A DNA stretch of 22,019 nucleotides. Origin: Clostridiales bacterium UBA1779. Its GTDB lineage: Bacteria > Bacillota > Clostridia > Oscillospirales > CAG-272. Within the stretch, counting starts at the first letter, position 1. Each line of letters starts with the position of its first letter. Under the pieces are notes generated by a model. That model was given only the letters and a program-made list of their open reading frames with translations, did no database searches and was not told the DNA's origin. The position numbers were made by a program, and so were the translations under genes. The stretch is from NCBI GenBank assembly GCA_002314565.1, contig DCGL01000073.1, positions 351 to 22,369 of the forward strand, read 5' to 3'. This document shows positions 14,257 through 21,887 of this stretch, in pieces.

Positions 14257-15507
14257 TCACAGCGACTCGGCGTGCGAGAGGAAGAAACGTTCGGCTTCGG
14301 CGCACCAGATGCCTCCGTTGTCAGAGACGATACGGCCGAGCTCGGCTTCCCAGCCGTCTTTTTTCGACATCAGCCCGTCAAGGGAGGTCAGCGGATACCT
14401 GCAATGAGTGTAAATCAGCTTTTTACCGCCCGGAATTGACGGCAGGTTCAGAACCGTGTCTTTTGCTGAGTCAAGACCTCCGACGTGGCTTATCATGGCG
14501 GCGGGGTCTATGCTTCCCTCTGACATCAGGTCAAGCGCTTCGCGAAGGTCGTCGTTGTTGCCTCCGCTCGTGGCACAGAGATGCGTTCCGTTGTAATGAA
14601 CGCGATAGAAATTGAAGCTTGCCGAGAAATCGGCTTTTGACGGACCCGCAAAGAAATTCAGGCAGCCATCCCGTGCAAGAATCGCGTCAGCCTGCTCTAC
14701 GGCACTCGGAACTGCCGCCATACAGAAAACGTCATCAAACCCGCCGCCGCTCAGTTCAAGCAGCTTTTCTGTTGAATTCTCGTTGGCGGTGTTGACAAAA
14801 ACGAGCTTAATGCCGATTTCCGATGCTTTCCCCGGCGAAAAAAGCTTTTCGGCACGCGCGAGCTTCGCGTCGTCAATATCCGTCACAACAATAAGTCCCG
14901 GTCTTCTCGGTCCGTGAAGCGCATATTCAAGAGCGCAGAGACCCATAGGACCGACTCCGCCCAATATTGCGGTTTTGCCATCCGGAACTATGCCCATATT
15001 GTGTACATATGAGCCCGGCTTCATATGATAATTCGCATGAAAGGCTCCGATAACGCAGGACAGGGGTTCTGCAAGTGAGCCGTAGAAAAATGCGCTTCCG
15101 TTGAATTTCAGCAGACAGCGGCATTCCATAACCTCATTCGGAATGATTACGTACTGCGCATCCCCTCCGATGAAATTGTACGAATATCCCGGCGCGGCGA
15201 GGGAGCCCTTGTAATTCATCGCCGGCTGAATTGAAAAACGGTCTCCGGGAGCGAACTCCGCCTGCCATTTCTTTCCGACTGAAACAATCTCTCCACAGAA
15301 TTCGTGTCCGATGATAACCGGATTTTCGGCTACGTTGTCGGGCACTCTTTTGTGCTCCGGCCCCTGAATCACGGCCTTGTAAGACGACATACAGGCGCTG
15401 TCGGATATGACCTTCGCCAGTATTTCGTCATCCCTCATTTCAGGCAGGTCGAAGGTTTCAAGTCTTAAATCATTTTTTCCGTAAAGACGGAGTGCACAAG
15501 TCTTCAT
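14257..15507 (-). CDS. Zinc-binding dehydrogenase, L-sorbose-1-phosphate reductase-like (medium-chain family)
   Basis: A 416-aa medium-chain dehydrogenase/reductase. The N-terminal GroES-like domain carries DSACMSSYK (Cys39) and GHEFCGEIVSVG (His68, Glu69), candidates for catalytic metal ligands. GDRFSIQP and SLAEPLSC follow, and the Rossmann dinucleotide site is ILGGVGPMGL (about 181-190). The four-cysteine structural zinc loop of alcohol dehydrogenases is not visible. The closest family I recognise is the sorbose-1-phosphate reductase group, which reduces a sugar phosphate with NAD(P)H; substrate here is inference. The start at 15507 (MKTCALRLYG) is set by GAGG 8 nt upstream; the longer frame to 15585 would begin upstream of the promoter. 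It is monocistronic, with a consensus promoter and a shared terminator. No sugar transporter lies beside it. Confidence 0.85.
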   Translation of the reverse strand: MKTCALRLYGKNDLRLETFDLPEMRDDEILAKVISDSACMSSYKAVIQGPEHKRVPDNVAENPVIIGHEFCGEIVSVGKKWQAEFAPGDRFSIQPAMNYKGSLAAPGYSYNFIGGDAQYVIIPNEVMECRCLLKFNGSAFFYGSLAEPLSCVIGAFHANYHMKPGSYVHNMGIVPDGKTAILGGVGPMGLCALEYALHGPRRPGLIVVTDIDDAKLARAEKLFSPGKASEIGIKLVFVNTANENSTEKLLELSGGGFDDVFCMAAVPSAVEQADAILARDGCLNFFAGPSKADFSASFNFYRVHYNGTHLCATSGGNNDDLREALDLMSEGSIDPAAMISHVGGLDSAKDTVLNLPSIPGGKKLIYTHCRYPLTSLDGLMSKKDGWEAELGRIVSDNGGIWCAEAERFFLSHAESL

Positions 15508-15550
15508 AATCTGTTCCTCAAAGGCAAAAAGCGCTGATAAATGCAAGTGA

Positions 15551-15579
15551 ATTATACTCCCGAATCGCAGTTTTGTCAA
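15551..15579 (-). promoter_or_regulatory. Consensus sigma-A promoter of the dehydrogenase gene
   Basis: On the minus strand, TTGACA (15579..15574) and TATAAT (15556..15551) with 17 nt spacing, a perfect consensus. It lies 44 nt before the ATG at 15507 and after the comEC stop at 15668, so the dehydrogenase is transcribed on its own. Confidence 0.92.
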
Positions 15580-15667
15580 ATACAAAATATGCGCTATTCA
15601 ATCGCCGATTACGGTTTTGACTTTCGTGAAACCTCATTCAATTATTCTCAACGGGTTATGCGGGCAT

Positions 15668-18136
15668 TCACTTCAGACTGAAATGGGCATAAGCGTCGTG
15701 AACGTAAAGCTCTGCTGTCAAACAGGACGGACGGTTTTCTTTTCTTCCGAGCCAGTATTTATAAACGCTGTCGCTGAAAAAATGCAGGGTTGCTGCCGAA
15801 CCAAGACTTAGCGAACATTCGGTTTTGAGAGCCGGGCCGTGATTTCCGCAGATAATGTGAAGAGTTTGGATACCCGTGGCTGTTAAGGCTTCGGGATTTT
15901 CCGATTCCGGTGACGCTTCCGAATTTTCTTTATCCGGGCTGTCCCGGGTTTCAGCGTGAACAGGCGCGGATACGTTCAGACTTCCGGAAGAGATAGCTGT
16001 GCCGCATAAGCCAAGACCTGTTTTCGCAGCTGCTGAGTCGGACTCCCACACCGACCTTCCGAGATAAAGGACCTTTTCATTATCACTGCCGATTTCAAAC
16101 GACAGCACGGGATGAGACGAGCGGGACAGCCTTTCGATTCCGGAAAAGGAAAGCCTGATATCACCGTAAATTCTGAGCTCCTCACCGTTCTCATACATAT
16201 AACACACTGCCCCGCAGAGAGAGGCTGCTTCTGATATGCGCAGTACGTTTGCTGCGTCATCCGCCGTTTCGGGCTTCGGCAGCCAGACGGAAAACAGCTT
16301 GCTTTTTGAACCGAGTTTAATAAGCGCTGCCGAATGTCCCGTGTGGCAGTGCGTGATAATCAGTGCATTGATTTCCGTACTTCCGTTTTTTGATGCAAAT
16401 TCGTCAATTTCATACAGAGAACCGTACGCTCCCGTTCCGAGGTCGATGAGAACGGACGAGCCTTCACTGACTACGGCAGCCGTCTCACCCGTGCCCTCCG
16501 ACTGAAAGTACAATTCGGCAGAATCGGGAATTCCGATCTTGTAAAAAGCGGCAAGGCAGAGAAATCCTGCAAGTGCAGGAGCGTATACACACAGCCTCCT
16601 TTTCAGCTTCAGTGACAGAAGAAGCAGTGTCAGGACAAGAACGACAATCAGAATCACAAGAACTGCTGAGTATTCAAGCGAAATACAGACTCCTTTTATA
16701 TCTGAAATCTTCTCTGAAAGGTCGATGATCAGTCGGGCAAAATATCCTGCAATACGCGAAACCGGCGTGGCAGCAGGGGTGTCAATAAAAATCAGCGTCA
16801 GACCCGAGAACAGCAATACGGGCATTGCAAGAAGCGGAAAGCACAGATTTGATATCGGAGTGGACAAAGAGATTTCCCCGTACAGACAGGCAAGCGGAAC
16901 CGCTGTCATAATATTTACCGAAAAGACGGTCATAACGGACGGAAGCAGCTTATACAGCATCCATATATATATCTTATGTAAAAACTTTTCAGTACGGGAT
17001 ACTCTCTGCTTTCTGTTTTTCCGAAGCTTTGAACGGTAGTGCTCCTTCTCGGCAATGCGGGAAAAAAGAGGCGAAAAGGCTATTATCCCGAACGTCGCGC
17101 TGAAGCTCAGGATAAATCCGCTGTCGGCAACCGATTCGGGGCTTATCATCAGAATTGTCATAAGTGCAATGCTCAGAGACGAAAGACCGTCCGTGCTGAT
17201 TCCGCTCATAATTCCTATGTAGGAAATGAACAGCATCAGGCACGAACGCAGTGCACTGAGCGGGAAGCCGAGCAACCAAAGATACAGGAAAAGAGTCAAA
17301 ATCAGTGCCAAAACCCTGACAAACAGGGGAAAACGCAGTTTTTTCATAATAAGGCCCAGCGCTGCAGCAATTATTGACAGATGCATTCCGCTGACGGACA
17401 GAAGATGGGATATACCTGCTCTGCGGAAATCAAGCCGGAGCTTTGAGTCGGCACAGTCCCCGTCGCCGAGCAGCATCGCCGAGCAAAGTCCCCCGGCTCT
17501 GCCGCCCACAGCTTGCGACAGCCTGTATGAAAGCAGATTTTTAAGCTCAGTATCCCTTCCCTCTTCGTATTTTTCATCGTGTCCGAAGACAGACACAGAA
17601 CTTTCGTATTCATTTACGAGATAAAGTGCCTTTCCTTCGGCAGCATATCCGTACCATTCGTCCTTTGCGGAACTGATTTTGGCATTTTCGACATACAGCT
17701 CATCCCCGGGGCAAAAATCCGCAGGATATCCACAGTAAAGAACGGCTTTTACCTGCGTCGTTTCACCGTCAATTTCCGTGATTTCGGCCGTAAAACGCGA
17801 GCTGTAGGTGCTAATATTGTCCCGCTGCGTTACGGTCAGACTGACGGTTTTGCCGTCGCCGCAGAAAGAAAGCGCCCGCCCCCACCCCGACAGATACAGA
17901 ATTCCGCATCTGAATACGAAGCAGTAACATAAAAGCAGGACCGTGCAGACGGAAAAAAGTCTGTATGAGCTGATTTTTTCTTTCTTTGCATATATTGCAA
18001 GCACGACGGCAATTGAAAGCAGCAGAAAGAACAGAAGTGAAAAAGTCAGATATTCCGGGAAAAACCAGCCGAATACCGATGATAAAACAAAGAAGAATGC
18101 CGCACACAAGAGGCATCTCCCCCTGAAAAGTTCCAA
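15668..18136 (-). CDS. comEC: ComEC/Rec2 DNA-uptake channel protein with a degenerate C-terminal MBL domain
   Basis: An 822-aa polytopic membrane protein with the ComEC domain order: N-terminal membrane and OB-like region (SLTVTQRDNISTYSSRF to CPGDELYVENAKIS), competence domain with GISHLLSVSGMHLS (241-254) and multiple hydrophobic helices, then a C-terminal metallo-beta-lactamase region. ComEC carries single-stranded DNA into the cytosol during natural transformation. The MBL part has lost its hallmarks. The VGQGD position reads EGTGE, the HxHxDH motif reads THCHTGH (595-601, Asp to Gly), GD reads GR (YLGRS), and HHG reads NHG (764-767). A polar Ser/Glu/Pro-rich insert precedes the last. The start is TTG 18136, with GGAGG (18149..18145) 8 nt upstream; longer frames run through the promoter. 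It is divergent from an intact MBL gene. Confidence 0.9.
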   Translation of the reverse strand: MELFRGRCLLCAAFFFVLSSVFGWFFPEYLTFSLLFFLLLSIAVVLAIYAKKEKISSYRLFSVCTVLLLCYCFVFRCGILYLSGWGRALSFCGDGKTVSLTVTQRDNISTYSSRFTAEITEIDGETTQVKAVLYCGYPADFCPGDELYVENAKISSAKDEWYGYAAEGKALYLVNEYESSVSVFGHDEKYEEGRDTELKNLLSYRLSQAVGGRAGGLCSAMLLGDGDCADSKLRLDFRRAGISHLLSVSGMHLSIIAAALGLIMKKLRFPLFVRVLALILTLFLYLWLLGFPLSALRSCLMLFISYIGIMSGISTDGLSSLSIALMTILMISPESVADSGFILSFSATFGIIAFSPLFSRIAEKEHYRSKLRKNRKQRVSRTEKFLHKIYIWMLYKLLPSVMTVFSVNIMTAVPLACLYGEISLSTPISNLCFPLLAMPVLLFSGLTLIFIDTPAATPVSRIAGYFARLIIDLSEKISDIKGVCISLEYSAVLVILIVVLVLTLLLLSLKLKRRLCVYAPALAGFLCLAAFYKIGIPDSAELYFQSEGTGETAAVVSEGSSVLIDLGTGAYGSLYEIDEFASKNGSTEINALIITHCHTGHSAALIKLGSKSKLFSVWLPKPETADDAANVLRISEAASLCGAVCYMYENGEELRIYGDIRLSFSGIERLSRSSHPVLSFEIGSDNEKVLYLGRSVWESDSAAAKTGLGLCGTAISSGSLNVSAPVHAETRDSPDKENSEASPESENPEALTATGIQTLHIICGNHGPALKTECSLSLGSAATLHFFSDSVYKYWLGRKENRPSCLTAELYVHDAYAHFSLK

Positions 18137-18167
18137 ACAAACGTCCTCCGTTAAAAGTGTGATAACA

Positions 18168-18196
18168 ATTATATAACATTTCCACACATTTTTCAA
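18168..18196 (-). promoter_or_regulatory. Sigma-A promoter of comEC
   Basis: On the minus strand, TTGAAA (18196..18191) and TATAAT (18173..18168) with 17 nt spacing, 32 nt before the TTG start. Its -35 box lies inside the left arm of the 18190-18210 palindrome and faces the divergent promoter back to back. Confidence 0.85.
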
Positions 18197-18210
18197 CAAG
18201 TTGTTGAAAA
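18190..18210. promoter_or_regulatory. 21-bp palindrome covering both divergent -35 boxes (candidate operator)
   Basis: Arms TTTTCAACAA (18190-18199) and TTGTTGAAAA (18201-18210) are perfect inverted copies around a central G at 18200. Each arm contains one of the back-to-back TTGAAA -35 boxes. A dimeric regulator bound here would block both promoters; alternatively the symmetry only reflects an inverted duplication of the promoter. Confidence 0.65.
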
Positions 18211-18232
18211 CTTTGCAATATTTTGTTATAAT
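18204..18232 (+). promoter_or_regulatory. Sigma-A promoter of the MBL-fold protein gene
   Basis: TTGAAA (18204-18209) and TATAAT (18227-18232) with 17 nt spacing. The start codon lies at 18390, leaving a leader of about 150 nt. That leader includes TTTTAACGGAG (18242-18252), a copy of the comEC ribosome-binding-site region that is not followed by a recognisable gene. Confidence 0.8.
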
Positions 18233-18389
18233 ATTGTCAAATTTTAACGGAGTGAACAAATTATAGATTTTGACCGTCCCCCTCACAAGATCTGCTTTTC
18301 CATGAAAAAATCGTTTTCTTTTATATCGCGGCCTTGATACTTCTTCTTTTCATTCCGAAATACTCATCATCTCAAGGAGTCACCGTTTC

Positions 18390-19262
18390 TTGCTTATTTC
18401 ACCGAAAAAAGCCGTCAAGCTGACGGCTCTTGTCCTTTTGTGTTCGATTATTATCACCGGACTTTCTCTGCTGTATCTAAATTTCCGGAGCCGCAGCGAA
18501 AACCGTACCGAAACCGTCCGCTTCGTTTTTTTCGACGTCGGTCAGGGAGATGCATCTCTCATAGAAAACGGTTCCGGATTCTGCCTGATAGACTGCGGTC
18601 CCGAAGCTTCAGAGGAGCGACTCTGTACGGCGCTCAGCGCACACGGTGTTACCGAAATTTCCCTTCTGTTTCTGACTCATACCGACAGCGATCACTCAGG
18701 CGGGGCCGACCGGATTCTGAGGAAATTCAAGGTATCAACCCTGTACCTTCCTGCAGCCGGCTCTGAAAGCACCGATATCTCCGACATTAAACGGGCAGCA
18801 AGAGAATCGGGAACAGACATAAGATACGTATGTGCCGGAGATTATTTCACCCTCGGCAACGCAGAAATCTCCGTCCTGTCCCCATTCTCCGTCCCATCCG
18901 GCGACGAAAACAGCGACTCGCTTATACTACGCGTCAGCTACGGCACTACTTCTGCCCTGTATATGGGAGACGCCGACACAGCCGCCGAAAAAAGACTCCT
19001 CGAACAATACTCAGCCTCTTTCCTTCTCTGCGACATTCTCAAAGTCGGTCACCACGGTTCCGACACCTCAAGCAGTGAATCCCTTCTCGAAGCCGCAAAG
19101 CCCCGTTTCGCCGTCATCTCCTGCGGCCTTGCAAACTCCTACGGCCACCCTCATCCCCTCATTCTTCACCGCCTTCGCTCCGTCGGTGCCGAAATTCTTA
19201 GCACCGATCTTTACGGCGAAACAGTCCTCGAGAGCGACGGGTTGAACGTGACGAAAAAGTGA
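18390..19262 (+). CDS. Membrane-anchored ComEC-type MBL-fold hydrolase (intact metal site)
   Basis: A 290-aa protein. An N-terminal signal anchor (LTALVLLCSIIITGLSLLYL, residues 11-30) precedes an extracytoplasmic metallo-beta-lactamase domain of the ComEC C-terminal type. All hallmarks are present: FFDVGQGDASLI (DVGQGD 49-54), LTHTDSDHSGG (THTDSDH 96-102), YMGD (GD 193-194), KVGHHGSDTSSS (HHGS 221-224) and NSYGHPHP (251-256). The family hydrolyses phosphodiester bonds; the equivalent ComEC domain is thought to degrade the non-transported DNA strand. The only usable start is TTG at 18390, with AAGGAG (18374-18379) about 10 nt upstream; no ATG or GTG lies in frame upstream before a stop. It is divergent from comEC, whose own MBL domain is degenerate. 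A different substrate is possible. Confidence 0.87.
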   Translation: MLISPKKAVKLTALVLLCSIIITGLSLLYLNFRSRSENRTETVRFVFFDVGQGDASLIENGSGFCLIDCGPEASEERLCTALSAHGVTEISLLFLTHTDSDHSGGADRILRKFKVSTLYLPAAGSESTDISDIKRAARESGTDIRYVCAGDYFTLGNAEISVLSPFSVPSGDENSDSLILRVSYGTTSALYMGDADTAAEKRLLEQYSASFLLCDILKVGHHGSDTSSSESLLEAAKPRFAVISCGLANSYGHPHPLILHRLRSVGAEILSTDLYGETVLESDGLNVTKK

Positions 19263-19266
19263 ACCA

Positions 19267-19299
19267 GTGGGCGGACCGGGGGACGGTTCTGCGGACCGC
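19267..19299. repeat. GC-rich REP-like hairpin between convergent genes
   Basis: After the tetranucleotide GTGG, GCGGACCG (19271-19278) can pair with CGGTTCTGC around GGGGA with one bulge and one wobble. A second copy of GCGGACCG follows at 19291-19298, 20 bp from the first. GC content stands out against the surroundings. It resembles REP elements (short tetranucleotide plus imperfect hairpin), but could be just a termination structure. Confidence 0.4.
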
Positions 19300-19306
19300 A
19301 TATTAG

Positions 19307-21148
19307 TTAATACGCTCTGACCTCAAACACCGTTACGTCTTCGGCTCCGTTAGTTGCCTTGAAGACGAGCTTCAGAGCATCGCAATCGACTGCGTCGAAA
19401 TCGGTCACGCAGAGACGCTGATGATTGCCTCTGACTTCAATCTTTTTGAGCTCCTTCCCTTCGAGCATCGGAATGATATCGAAATCGCGGACGAGCTCGG
19501 GAGGAATGCCTATTCTCTGCTGAGCCTGACGGTTTGCTGACATCGTGACTCTGATGGGATATGCGAAATTCGAATCAAAGGTCAGACGCAGCTCTGAAAT
19601 CTTTTTGACCGAATCAAATCTGACTTCGAGAACCTCGCCGCCCTCAGCGATGCCGTCTGAGGTCCAGCCGTTCAGCTCGTCACCGATCTTGCGGGATACT
19701 CCGTTTGACAGCTTACAGGCGCAGCCCTTCTTGGTTGAGGAGGCCGTAAACTTTGCGGTTCTGCAGGCGTCCTTTTCATCTGTATTTGTGAAAGGAGCCG
19801 GGAACCAGATGTCATCCTTGAGGATCTGCTGCTGAACCTCTGAAATGTGCGGGGCAAGTCCGCGGGGATTTACTCCGTACTTCGTGCAATAGGCTGCAGC
19901 CGTTCCGACGGCCTGACCGCCGATTGCACAGCAGCCGAGAATTCTGGTGGAAGCAAGACCGAGCTTCGTCGTGCTTATGTCTCTTCCTGCCATAAACAGG
20001 TTGTCAATATTCTTTGAATAATAGCTTCTGTATGGAATGGTATACGTTCCCGAGAAATGATGGCAGTCACTGGGAAGCAGGTCAAAGTCGAGCAGGCCGT
20101 GAGCGGCGTGCAGGTCTACGCACCAGCCTCCGTATGCAACGGCATCGTCGAAGACCTTGTGGTCCATAATGTCGGTCTCGCTGAGAACGTAATCGCCCAT
20201 AAGTCTGCGGGATTCTCTCATTCCTGGCAGGGCTCCGACCCAGGCGAGAGTGTAATTTTCAGCACCGTGGTCTCCGCCGTTCTTGATATGATCCCAGATA
20301 CCGTAGGCGTATGCGTACAAATCGTCCCTGATGGTCTCATAGTCGGTGATGATATCGTCGCCGTCACCCATGAGCTCAAGCCACCAGTAACCGTAGTCAA
20401 CGGCCTTGCATGAGCAGGCAGAAAGTCTGAGCCATTCCTCGGGGTCGGGGGCCATACTGGCGTCAACCTTCATGGTCTGCGAATGAACTCTGTATCTGAG
20501 CTGATGTTCCGTCAGCTTCTTTGCAAAGGAAGGAGGAGTAAACTTGACGGGGTGTCCCGTGTCGTAGGCCTTGAGCAGGATGGTATTTCCCATTCTCTCG
20601 TTGTTGTGCTCGGCAGGTGCGTCGACTTCTCCGGATTCCGCCTTTGATTCGCTTCCCTGTCTATATTCTGCCCCTGCAAAGTAACCGAGTGTGCCGTTAC
20701 CGGTGCAGTCAGCCCACAGAGGAGCCGTAAATCTGTATCGCATCTCCGTCGTTTCCTGGAAGCAGAGTATGGCCCTGATCTTATTGTCTTCGGTTTCAAC
20801 GTCGTACATTGAAGTATTGAAATACACGTCGAGATTCTTTTCGGCCTTCGCCTTCTCGAACAGGACGGTATCCCAGATGGAATAGCAGAAATCATCGTTG
20901 CAGGCCTTGTTATCGAGCATCATCTCGTAAACGAGACCGCCTTCTGCATAATCAGTCTGACGAAGACTCTGGTCGGCACCTGATATGTGAATTCTGATTT
21001 CACTTGAAGCGTTGCCGCCAAGGACGGGACGAGCATGAATCAGAGCCGTCTTAGTACCCTGTCTTGCGGCTGAAATAGCAGCGCAGAGACCGGCCATACC
21101 GCCGCCGACAACTATGAATTCGTATTGTTTTTCAGCAAATCTTTTCAT
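19307..21148 (-). CDS. FAD-dependent oxidoreductase with C-terminal galactose-binding-like region
   Basis: A 613-aa cytoplasmic protein; no signal peptide is visible. Residues 1-460 form an FAD-dependent oxidoreductase of the FAD_oxidored (PF12831) type. It has EFIVVGGGMAGLCAAISAAR (dinucleotide site GGGMAG 15-20), RPVLGGNASSEIRIHISGA, WADCTGNGTLGYFAGAEYR, and a C-terminal FAD-contact segment NLFMAGRDISTTKLGLASTR followed by GGQAVGTAAAYC. Residues from about 475 to the end read like a beta-sandwich, discoidin/F5-8C-like domain (LEVRFDSVKKISELRLTFDS, FEVRAY). Such proteins are frequent in gut Firmicutes and Bacteroidota near glycan genes; the substrate is unknown. The start is supported by GAGGT 6 nt upstream. 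It is monocistronic, from its own promoter, and divergent from mscL. Confidence 0.85.
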   Translation of the reverse strand: MKRFAEKQYEFIVVGGGMAGLCAAISAARQGTKTALIHARPVLGGNASSEIRIHISGADQSLRQTDYAEGGLVYEMMLDNKACNDDFCYSIWDTVLFEKAKAEKNLDVYFNTSMYDVETEDNKIRAILCFQETTEMRYRFTAPLWADCTGNGTLGYFAGAEYRQGSESKAESGEVDAPAEHNNERMGNTILLKAYDTGHPVKFTPPSFAKKLTEHQLRYRVHSQTMKVDASMAPDPEEWLRLSACSCKAVDYGYWWLELMGDGDDIITDYETIRDDLYAYAYGIWDHIKNGGDHGAENYTLAWVGALPGMRESRRLMGDYVLSETDIMDHKVFDDAVAYGGWCVDLHAAHGLLDFDLLPSDCHHFSGTYTIPYRSYYSKNIDNLFMAGRDISTTKLGLASTRILGCCAIGGQAVGTAAAYCTKYGVNPRGLAPHISEVQQQILKDDIWFPAPFTNTDEKDACRTAKFTASSTKKGCACKLSNGVSRKIGDELNGWTSDGIAEGGEVLEVRFDSVKKISELRLTFDSNFAYPIRVTMSANRQAQQRIGIPPELVRDFDIIPMLEGKELKKIEVRGNHQRLCVTDFDAVDCDALKLVFKATNGAEDVTVFEVRAY

Positions 21149-21178
21149 CGTTTACCTCGTAATGTTTTATTCTCTATT

Positions 21179-21206
21179 ATTATAATCTATAATATTATAA
21201 TGTCAA
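21179..21206 (-). promoter_or_regulatory. Sigma-A promoter of the FAD oxidoreductase gene
   Basis: On the minus strand, TTGACA (21206..21201) and TATAAT (21184..21179) with 16 nt spacing, about 30 nt before the ATG at 21148. The spacer is almost pure AT, with overlapping TATAAT-like words, so the exact -10 is slightly uncertain. Confidence 0.8.
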
Positions 21207-21225
21207 GACTTTTTTCTTTTCGCTC

Positions 21226-21254
21226 TTGACTAAACGGGATAATTGTCTTATAAT
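21226..21254 (+). promoter_or_regulatory. Sigma-A promoter of mscL
   Basis: TTGACT (21226-21231) and TATAAT (21249-21254) with 17 nt spacing, about 40 nt before the mscL start. The -35 box faces that of the divergent FAD oxidoreductase promoter, giving a 7-bp inverted repeat GTCAAGA/TCTTGAC around 15 nt. Confidence 0.88.
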
Positions 21255-21292
21255 AGTGTGAACTTCTAAAGAATTCTGAAAGGAAATTCATC

Positions 21293-21817
21293 ATGGGAAA
21301 AGAAAAAAAGAGCGGATTCTGGGCTGATTTCAAGGCCTTCATTTCACGCGGTAACGTTCTTGATATGGCAATAGGTGTTGTCATAGGCGGAGCCTTCGGA
21401 AAAATCACTTCAGGTCTTGTCAATTACATCATCAACCCCTGCATTTCACTGCTGACAGGCGGAATCGATCTTACCAACGTCAAGACTGTTCTTGTTGAAG
21501 AAGTTGTCGCAGACGAAGCTGCCGGAATCGCCGCCAAGGCTGAGGTTGCCATTTTATGGGGCAACTGGTTCCAGACCATCATTGATTTCTTAATCATTGC
21601 CTTCTGCATTTTCTGCTTCATCCGTGCCTTCACAAAGGCTTCCAACAAGTTCCACGAGAAGGAGCTCGCACAGAAAGCCGCAGCTGATGCTGCCGCTGCC
21701 GATGCCGCCAAGGCTGACGCCGAAAAGGCTGCTGCCGCCGCTGCCGCTGCTGCCGCAAAGAACGAAGCGGTTCTCGACGCCATTCTCGAAATCAGAGACA
21801 GCCTCAAGAAAAACTGA
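21293..21817 (+). CDS. mscL: Large-conductance mechanosensitive channel MscL with extended Ala-rich tail
   Basis: A 174-aa inner-membrane channel that opens under membrane tension to release solutes during hypo-osmotic shock. The N-terminal amphipathic helix (FWADFKAFISRGNVLDMAIG) leads into TM1 with the pore-lining VVIGGAFGKITSGLVNYIINP. A periplasmic loop follows (GGIDLTNVK to ILWGNWFQ), then TM2 (TIIDFLIIAFCIFCFIRAF). Family members are usually about 120-150 aa. Here the linker between TM2 and the C-terminal bundle (AVLDAILEIRDSL) is lengthened by an alanine-rich, charge-alternating stretch at about residues 127-155, coded by GCC/GCT/GCA-rich repeats. The start is supported by AAAGGA 9-10 nt upstream. 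Promoter and terminator flank it, so it is monocistronic. Confidence 0.97.
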   Translation: MGKEKKSGFWADFKAFISRGNVLDMAIGVVIGGAFGKITSGLVNYIINPCISLLTGGIDLTNVKTVLVEEVVADEAAGIAAKAEVAILWGNWFQTIIDFLIIAFCIFCFIRAFTKASNKFHEKELAQKAAADAAAADAAKADAEKAAAAAAAAAAKNEAVLDAILEIRDSLKKN

Positions 21818-21834
21818 CTTCAAACCTGACATAA

Positions 21835-21863
21835 AACCGCCCGGCGAAAATCGCCGGGCGGTT
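21835..21863 (+). terminator. Terminator hairpin after mscL
   Basis: AACCGCCCGGCGA (21835-21847) pairs perfectly with TCGCCGGGCGGTT (21851-21863) around an AAA loop, a 13-bp GC-rich stem 17 nt after the mscL stop. The tail (ATGTGTTTCC) is poor in T, so it may also act as a 3' stabilising hairpin. Confidence 0.8.
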
Positions 21864-21887
21864 ATGTGTTTCCGGAAGAATTATTAT

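Noticed and set aside
18137..18286. N-terminal extension of comEC to 18286
   Set aside because: It would read through both divergent promoters and the palindrome. TTG 18136 has GGAGG 8 nt upstream.
19267..19299. G-quadruplex
   Set aside because: There is one run of five G but not four regularly spaced runs of three; a hairpin explains the composition better.
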